From the NCBI GenBank assembly GCA_026785765.1, contig JAJAZK010000256.1:1-9712 (forward strand): a stretch of 9,712 nucleotides of DNA, read 5' to 3'. Source of the DNA: Rhodoferax sp. (GTDB lineage Bacteria > Pseudomonadota > Gammaproteobacteria > Burkholderiales > Burkholderiaceae_C). Positions 5,936 to 9,712 of this stretch are shown in pieces; the first letter of the stretch is position 1, and the number at the start of each line of letters is the position of its first letter. The position numbers and the translations under genes were made by a program. The notes beneath the pieces were generated by a model that saw nothing but the letters and a program-made list of their open reading frames with translations, was not told the DNA's origin and made no database searches.

Positions 5936-7135
5936 ATGAAAATGCCTTTCAATCTGCGAGTGCCGCCTTTCGACGCCGATGCCATTAACGAAACGATCCG
6001 CAGCGCGCTGGCAGCGGCGGGGCTCGACACGAAGACGGGCCCGATGCGCGGCGTCGCCGACACCATCCGGCACGCGTTGTCCCCGGCGGGCATGCCGACG
6101 ACGAAAGGAGGCGAGGTAGCGCCCGACAACGTGATCGATATCGTCGCGCGTGTCGTCGATGTACGACAGGACATTGACGCCGAGCGAGTTCGGCCGCCAT
6201 CGATGGATGCACCGCAGGTTCCCGTCGGGGCGTTCGACGTCTGCAAATTTTCCAACGGTGCGGGCACCCGCGCATACAAGCTGTACGTGCCGGCTTGCGT
6301 CGTCGCGTTGCCGCCGGCGCTGCTTGTGATGCTGCATGGATGTACCCAGTCGGCGGACGACTTCGCTGCAGGCACACGAATGAACCGGCTGGCCGAGGTA
6401 CACGGTTTCCTTGTGTTGTATCCCGAGCAGGCAACCAGCGCGAATCCGTCGAAATGCTGGAACTGGTTCAAGGCACAAGACCAGGTGCGGGACTCCGGCG
6501 AGCCCTCGCTGATCGCTGGCATCGTGCGTGACGTGGCTGCGCGCCACGGCGTAGACGCTCGCCGCATCTTTGTGGCGGGGCTGTCGGCCGGCGCCGCGAT
6601 GGCCGTAATCCTTGGCGAGACGTATCCAGAACTGTTTGCCGGCGTCGGCGTGCATTCTGGCTTGCCATACAGCAGTGCGCACGACATCCCGTCCGCAATG
6701 GCCGCAATGAAGGGCGGCCGCAGCGGGCTCGCAAGCCTGGGGGCCGCGCCAAAGTCAGGCGCGAGACTACCGAGAAAGATCGCACAGGCAGTGCCGACCA
6801 TCGTCTTTCACGGCGACCGGGATCACACCGTGCAGCAATCCAACGGCATCGAAATCGTCCGGCAGGCCAGGAATGCACATGCCGCATTCGAGGCAGATAA
6901 GGGCCTACACGACAGATTGGAGCGCGGTACTGCGCCAGGCGGCCGAAGCTTCAGCCGCACGGTACACGCCGACGCTGCGGGGCGGGCCTGCGTCGAGTCC
7001 TGGACCGTGCATGGTGCGGGTCATGCATGGGCCGGCGGCAGCGCGACCGGCTCGTACACCGACGCCAGCGGACCGGTTGCTTCAGCCGAGATTGTGCGTT
7101 TCTTCATGTCCCTGTCCCGAGCTGGAACGGCATGA
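5936..7135 (+). CDS. PHB depolymerase family esterase
   Basis: The 399-residue protein is an alpha/beta hydrolase of the polyhydroxyalkanoate depolymerase/esterase family (short-chain PHB depolymerase, catalytic domain type 1), which cleaves ester bonds in poly(3-hydroxybutyrate) or related short esters. Seen: the oxyanion-hole motif VMLHGCTQ at about 131-138, CWNWF at 174-178, the lipase box GLSAG with Ser217, the acid in FHGDRDHTV (Asp294 or Asp296), and the histidine in HGAGHAWAGG (His363). Residues 1-95 come before the domain and contain no hydrophobic signal peptide, so export by Sec is not predicted and an intracellular or non-classical location is likely. ATG 5936 and ATG 5942 are both possible; upstream there is only a weak purine run. 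It starts 34 bases after the doubtful ORF. True polymer activity, as against a soluble esterase, cannot be decided from sequence. Confidence 0.9.
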   Translation: MKMPFNLRVPPFDADAINETIRSALAAAGLDTKTGPMRGVADTIRHALSPAGMPTTKGGEVAPDNVIDIVARVVDVRQDIDAERVRPPSMDAPQVPVGAFDVCKFSNGAGTRAYKLYVPACVVALPPALLVMLHGCTQSADDFAAGTRMNRLAEVHGFLVLYPEQATSANPSKCWNWFKAQDQVRDSGEPSLIAGIVRDVAARHGVDARRIFVAGLSAGAAMAVILGETYPELFAGVGVHSGLPYSSAHDIPSAMAAMKGGRSGLASLGAAPKSGARLPRKIAQAVPTIVFHGDRDHTVQQSNGIEIVRQARNAHAAFEADKGLHDRLERGTAPGGRSFSRTVHADAAGRACVESWTVHGAGHAWAGGSATGSYTDASGPVASAEIVRFFMSLSRAGTA

Positions 7136-7323
7136 AGCCCAGGGTGACCACGCGCGAATGTAGGAGGACACCGACAGGATCATGCGCTGAGTTTGCAGGG
7201 CGCAGTGCGCGTTTTCTGTCTAGCGGCAATCGAAAGCCCTATTAACCTTCTCTCACATTGCAAATCGGCAGTGTGAGCTGTAAGGACAGCTATTTCCATC
7301 CTTAATTTCGGAGTACTCGCATC
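7136..7323 (+). promoter_or_regulatory. Intergenic region upstream of glsB-like gene with two adjacent hairpins
   Basis: Between the esterase and the small membrane protein gene two inverted repeats stand side by side. The first pairs CTCACATTGC (7252-7261) with GCAGTGTGAG (7268-7277) around a six-base loop, with one G-T pair. The second pairs AGCTGT (7276-7281) with ACAGCT (7286-7291) around AAGG. Neither is followed by a T-run, so they look more like operator or leader structures than a terminator. CTATTAA at about 7239-7245 resembles a -10 element of the kind used by stationary-phase sigma factor, without a clear -35. GGAG at about 7311 serves as the ribosome binding site for the next gene. 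Confidence 0.4.
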
Positions 7324-7593
7324 ATGAATATCATAATCTGGTTAATAGTCGGCGGCGTCATTGGATGGCTCGCAAGCCTGGTCATGAAAACAGACGGACA
7401 GCAAGGTATGTTTCTAAACGTGGTGGTCGGCATCTTCGGCGCGATGCTTGGCGGTTGGGTGCTGTCGCCACTGTTCGGGGTGTCCACCATCAACCAGAAC
7501 AGCTTCAACCTTCCTGCCTTGCTGGTCTCGTTGCTGGGCGCCATCATTCTGCTGGCCATCGTGAACCTGATCCGTCGCGGCACGACACGTTGA
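7324..7593 (+). CDS. GlsB/YeaQ/YmgE family stress response membrane protein
   Basis: The 89-residue protein is a small integral inner-membrane protein of the GlsB/YeaQ/YmgE (transglycosylase-associated) family, commonly induced in general stress. It has three hydrophobic segments at about residues 2-20, 30-50 and 64-84. The family signature is present: GGVIGWLASLVMKTDGQQG, then NVVVGIFGAMLGGWVL. The C-terminus is short and basic (NLIRRGTTR). Length matches the family (80-90 residues). GGAG lies about ten bases before the ATG. The glycine-zipper gene follows after 26 bases, so the two are probably one operon. The biochemical role of the family is unknown. Confidence 0.92.
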   Translation: MNIIIWLIVGGVIGWLASLVMKTDGQQGMFLNVVVGIFGAMLGGWVLSPLFGVSTINQNSFNLPALLVSLLGAIILLAIVNLIRRGTTR

Positions 7594-7619
7594 ACAAAGT
7601 AGTTCGGAAAGAAAAAATC

Positions 7620-8150
7620 ATGACAAGCAATACGACTTCAGACAATCCCTCCACCAATGCCAATCGCGATCCACTGACAGGCGCGCCTGGTGCGCATCCG
7701 GTGGGAACCGGCGTCGGCGCGATGCTCGGCGGTGCCGCTGCTGGTGCCGCAACCGGCACGGTCGCGGGGCCGTTGGGGACGGTGATCGGTGCAGCCATTG
7801 GCGCGGTGGTCGGCGGACTCGCGGGCAAAGGTATTGCCGAGTCGATCGATCCTACGGCGGAGGACGCGTACTGGCGCCACAACTACAGCGACCGTCCCTA
7901 CGTGGACAGCAAACTGTCCTACGACGACTATCGTCCGGCCTACGGCTATGGCGTAAGCGCCTATCAGGATCATGCGGGGCGCAAGTTCGAAGATGTCGAA
8001 GGCGTTTTGTCGCGAGGCTGGATCGAGGCGCGCGGCAAGTCCTCGCTGGAATGGGATGGCGCGAGAAGCGCGACACGCGACGCCTGGAACCGTGTGAGCG
8101 ACACGGCGGAACGCGCCACACCGGGCGACTCTGATCGGGACGGCAAGTAG
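7620..8150 (+). CDS. Glycine-zipper domain protein of unknown function, 176 residues
   Basis: The start at 7620 is preceded by GGAAAG. The frame is open further upstream, but that part overlaps the GlsB-like gene and is not protein-like. Residues 1-28 are polar. Residues 29-72 form a glycine-zipper hydrophobic region (GTGVGAMLGGAAAGAATGTV, then GTVIGAAIGAVVGGLAGKGI) that could pack as a helical hairpin in a membrane. The rest is soluble and rich in Tyr, Trp and Asp: EDAYWRHNYSDRPYVD (81-96), YDDYRPAYGYGVSAY (101-115), HAGRKFEDVEGVLSRGW (118-134), then ARGKSSLEWDGARSATRDAW (137-156). There is no lipobox or clear signal peptide. It follows the GlsB-like gene by 26 bases and probably shares its regulation. 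I know this layout as a recurring bacterial hypothetical protein, but no function is established. Confidence 0.8.
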   Translation: MTSNTTSDNPSTNANRDPLTGAPGAHPVGTGVGAMLGGAAAGAATGTVAGPLGTVIGAAIGAVVGGLAGKGIAESIDPTAEDAYWRHNYSDRPYVDSKLSYDDYRPAYGYGVSAYQDHAGRKFEDVEGVLSRGWIEARGKSSLEWDGARSATRDAWNRVSDTAERATPGDSDRDGK

Positions 8151-8176
8151 ACCTCCTTCAACGGCGCGTTGCACTG

Positions 8177-8231
8177 CGCCCTGGCGCCGGCTTGTCTACC
8201 GACAGGGCTGGTACCAGGGCGTTGTCGTTTT
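8177..8231 (+). terminator. Probable rho-independent terminator after the glycine-zipper gene
   Basis: CGCCCTGG at 8177-8184 pairs with CCAGGGCG at 8214-8221. Inside, TGTC and GACA around TACC extend the structure. A short T-rich tail (TTGTCGTTTT) follows. It begins 26 bases after the stop codon and would end the esterase/glsB-side transcript before the oppositely oriented BrkB gene. The T-run is short, so efficiency is uncertain. Confidence 0.5.
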
Positions 8232-8276
8232 AGCGGCTAGCGCGGGTCGTCAATGTTCGTCTGGCAATAAAGACTG

Positions 8277-8300
8277 ACAGCTGCTGGGCTCCCAGGCTGT
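8277..8300 (-). terminator. Possible terminator of the BrkB-family gene
   Basis: An imperfect hairpin is formed by ACAGC/GCTGT outer arms and CTGGG/CCCAG inner arms, separated by two unpaired bases on one side and with a very tight loop. On the minus strand it lies about 18 bases past the BrkB stop and is followed by only a short T stretch (CAGTCTTTATTG). It may work together with the neighbouring plus-strand terminator in this convergent gap. Confidence 0.3.
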
Positions 8301-8317
8301 TCGTTCATCATGCCAGT

Positions 8318-9217
8318 CTATTCTTCTTTGGGGCCCTTGTTGGCGGTGGCCTTGGGAGCATCCTTCAGGGAGCCGAAGGTGTTTGCGTAAACCCACGTGA
8401 ACTCCGCACCCATCAGGAATATCTGCGCCGAGTAGTACACCCACGCAAGAACGATGACCAAAGACCCGGCGGCCCCAAATCCAGAAGCGATTCCACTCTT
8501 TCCGATGTACAGGCCGATGAGGACCCTTCCCAGTGCAAATAGAACTGCGGTGGCAATCGCGCCAATCCAGACGTCATGCCATTGCACTTTTACTCGTGGC
8601 ATGATTTTGTAGATAAGCGCAAATCCGACGGTGGTGACGAGCAAGTCAAATGCAAATGTGAGCACGTGGGCCAGCACCTCCCAGCCGCCGAGGAGCGGTT
8701 CCCACCATTTTCCCAGTGCAGCGACAGCTGTTCCCACGACCAATGAGACCATCAAAAGAAATGCGATTCCAAAAAGCATCCCAAAAGATAGAAAGCGCGC
8801 GCGCAGCAATGCCAACCAGCCGCCCGTCGCCCTTGCCGGAGCTCGCCAGATTCGGTCGAGGGCGTCTTGCAGCTCACCAAAAACACTGGTGGCGCCGACC
8901 AGCAGCACGACGATGCCGACAATCGTGGCCAGTATTCCTTCGGACGGCTCGCTGACGCTTGCGAGGATGCCCTCGATCGCCTTCGCGGTTTCCGGACCCA
9001 TCAACCCTGCGATCTGCGCGAAAAGCGCGCCACGCGCAGCCTCCTGCCCGAAAACAAGGCCGGCCACTGAGATAACAATCAGAAGCATCGGGGCCAGGGA
9101 GAAAACCGTGTAATAGGACAACGCCGCTCCCATGCTTGGTGCATAGTCGTCGATCCATGCCGAGCCTGCCTTCTTCACAAGGGCCCACCATTCTTTCAAG
9201 GCAATTTTTTTGGTCAT
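8318..9217 (-). CDS. YihY/virulence factor BrkB family inner-membrane protein
   Basis: The 299-residue protein belongs to the YihY/BrkB (formerly wrongly called RNase BN) family of polytopic membrane proteins. In Bordetella, Brk was linked to serum resistance, but the transport or other role of most members is unknown. Hydrophobic segments lie at about residues 30-57, 93-113, 142-168, 181-205, 215-237 and 248-273, giving six membrane spans. Family features include APSMGAALSYYTVFSLAPML (26-45), ELQDALDRIWRAP (115-127) and SLVIVLAWVYYSAQIFLMGA (252-271). The C-terminal tail is short and charged. AAGG lies a few bases before ATG 9217. Length is normal for the family and nothing is missing. It is transcribed towards the GlsB/glycine-zipper genes and apart from them. 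Confidence 0.93.
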   Translation of the reverse strand: MTKKIALKEWWALVKKAGSAWIDDYAPSMGAALSYYTVFSLAPMLLIVISVAGLVFGQEAARGALFAQIAGLMGPETAKAIEGILASVSEPSEGILATIVGIVVLLVGATSVFGELQDALDRIWRAPARATGGWLALLRARFLSFGMLFGIAFLLMVSLVVGTAVAALGKWWEPLLGGWEVLAHVLTFAFDLLVTTVGFALIYKIMPRVKVQWHDVWIGAIATAVLFALGRVLIGLYIGKSGIASGFGAAGSLVIVLAWVYYSAQIFLMGAEFTWVYANTFGSLKDAPKATANKGPKEE

Positions 9218-9327
9218 GCAATACCTTCGTTAGACAATCCCGCACTCGGGTTGGTTGCTCGCTGATACGCGACGGCCCTCTTCCTACGAATCATGTGCAC
9301 GGGCGCAGCCGGACTTTGCCAATGGAC
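9218..9327 (-). promoter_or_regulatory. Gap between the alpha/beta hydrolase and BrkB-family genes
   Basis: The 110 bases between the hydrolase stop and the BrkB start must either carry the BrkB promoter or allow read-through from the hydrolase gene. Only the AAGG ribosome binding site near 9222-9226 is evident. No clear promoter or terminator hairpin was seen. Confidence 0.3.
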
Positions 9328-9712
9328 TTACCGCTGTCTTAGGCGGTCAGCAACGATGCGGAACACCGCGCGATTCCAGCCCAAGCCGCAGTGGCTACCG
9401 GTGACTTCGATGTTCTCGGAGAGCCGACCTTGTCCTTTCTGGAGACATGCCTGCCACGGAACCACGCCGTCGGTACGACTGTAAATCGATGTCGTAGGCA
9501 CGCGCGGCGCCGCTGCCAGATGCCGCGCCAACGCAGCGTTGAAAGGAGGCTTCTTTCCGTTGACCAGTCGGTACACCAATGTCGCATTGGTGTGGTTGGG
9601 TCTGCCTGCAAATGGCGTACCGATAGTGATTACCCGCCGTACGCGCCCGGCCAGGCGCTTGGCAACTTCCCGTGCATAGATACCGCCAAGGCTCCACCCA
9701 ATCAAGCTGATT
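9328..9712 (-). CDS. Alpha/beta hydrolase (esterase/lipase-like), N-terminal part outside the window
   Basis: The visible 128 codons are the C-terminal half of an alpha/beta hydrolase; the frame runs off the right edge with no start. A nucleophile elbow, SLIGWSLGGIYAREVA, puts the catalytic Ser at codon 9693-9691. VRRVITIGTPFAG is the following strand and turn typical of lipase/esterase members acting on acyl esters. The acid is the Asp in SRTDGVVPW (codon 9471-9469), and the His in GSHCGLGWN (codon 9393-9391) completes the triad. There is no membrane anchor in this part. It lies 110 bases upstream of the BrkB gene on the same strand. The substrate cannot be told from this portion. Confidence 0.85.
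   Translation of the reverse strand, partial: ISLIGWSLGGIYAREVAKRLAGRVRRVITIGTPFAGRPNHTNATLVYRLVNGKKPPFNAALARHLAAAPRVPTTSIYSRTDGVVPWQACLQKGQGRLSENIEVTGSHCGLGWNRAVFRIVADRLRQR

Noticed and set aside
5756..6801. Minus-strand open frames of 294 and 308 codons over the esterase
   Set aside because: They lie opposite a well-supported esterase with a full catalytic triad; the translations are low-complexity products of high GC.
7161..7190. AGGAGG followed by ATG CGC TGA, a two-codon start-stop frame
   Set aside because: The spacing of 14 bases is too long for an efficient start and nothing suggests it regulates the gene 130 bases away.
7638..8174. Minus-strand open frame of 178 codons opposite the glycine-zipper gene
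   Set aside because: No family features and no ribosome binding site; the plus-strand gene has both a ribosome binding site and a structured product.
8631..9113. Plus-strand open frame of 160 codons opposite the BrkB gene
   Set aside because: It is Ser/Ala/Pro-rich antisense of a clear six-span membrane protein.
1..9712. tRNA, rRNA, CRISPR repeats, transposase genes, phage genes or attachment sites
   Set aside because: None was seen on either strand by reading; every longer open frame not listed is a shadow of a listed gene.

Overview
The window looks like a chromosome segment from a GC-rich betaproteobacterium, probably order Burkholderiales. This is inferred from the high GC of most genes, the PaoABC-type aldehyde oxidoreductase genes, the PHB-depolymerase-type esterase and the GlsB/BrkB/hemerythrin stress genes. 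No rRNA, tRNA, CRISPR array or intact insertion sequence was seen.

Left part (1-3112, minus strand). A molybdenum aldehyde oxidoreductase operon reads leftward. The large molybdopterin subunit (paoC-like) is open throughout but loses its last few codons at the window edge. The FAD/[4Fe-4S] subunit (paoB-like) lies just upstream. It has lost roughly its first 50 residues, including the FAD-binding loop, and the expected [2Fe-2S] subunit gene (paoA) is absent. The enzyme is therefore probably not made in working form from this locus.

Centre-left (about 3087-4665, minus strand). This is a patch of lower and uneven GC. It holds two overlapping genes, a YqcI/YcgG family protein (the family of heme-dependent guanidino N-oxygenases such as GntA) and a DUF1989 (urea carboxylase-associated) protein. 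The YqcI/YcgG gene seems to carry an internal in-frame deletion. Gene debris flanks the pair on both sides. The patch looks like a scar of rearrangement or transfer. The pair hints at a guanidino-compound pathway, which is the most interesting biology in the window.

Centre (4750-5902, plus strand). A hemerythrin HHE-domain gene with a strong ribosome binding site leads a tight cluster of very small genes. One encodes a 79-residue hydrophilic protein that overlaps the hemerythrin stop, one a 55-residue basic protein, and one is a doubtful, possibly frameshifted ORF.

Right part (5936-9712). On the plus strand are a PHB depolymerase family esterase, a GlsB/YeaQ/YmgE small membrane protein and a glycine-zipper protein. 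They end at a probable terminator. On the minus strand are a YihY/BrkB family membrane protein and the C-terminal part of an alpha/beta hydrolase with a complete Ser-Asp-His set. The hemerythrin, GlsB, glycine-zipper and BrkB genes together read as a general stress or envelope neighbourhood. No single new multi-gene system could be proved from sequence alone.
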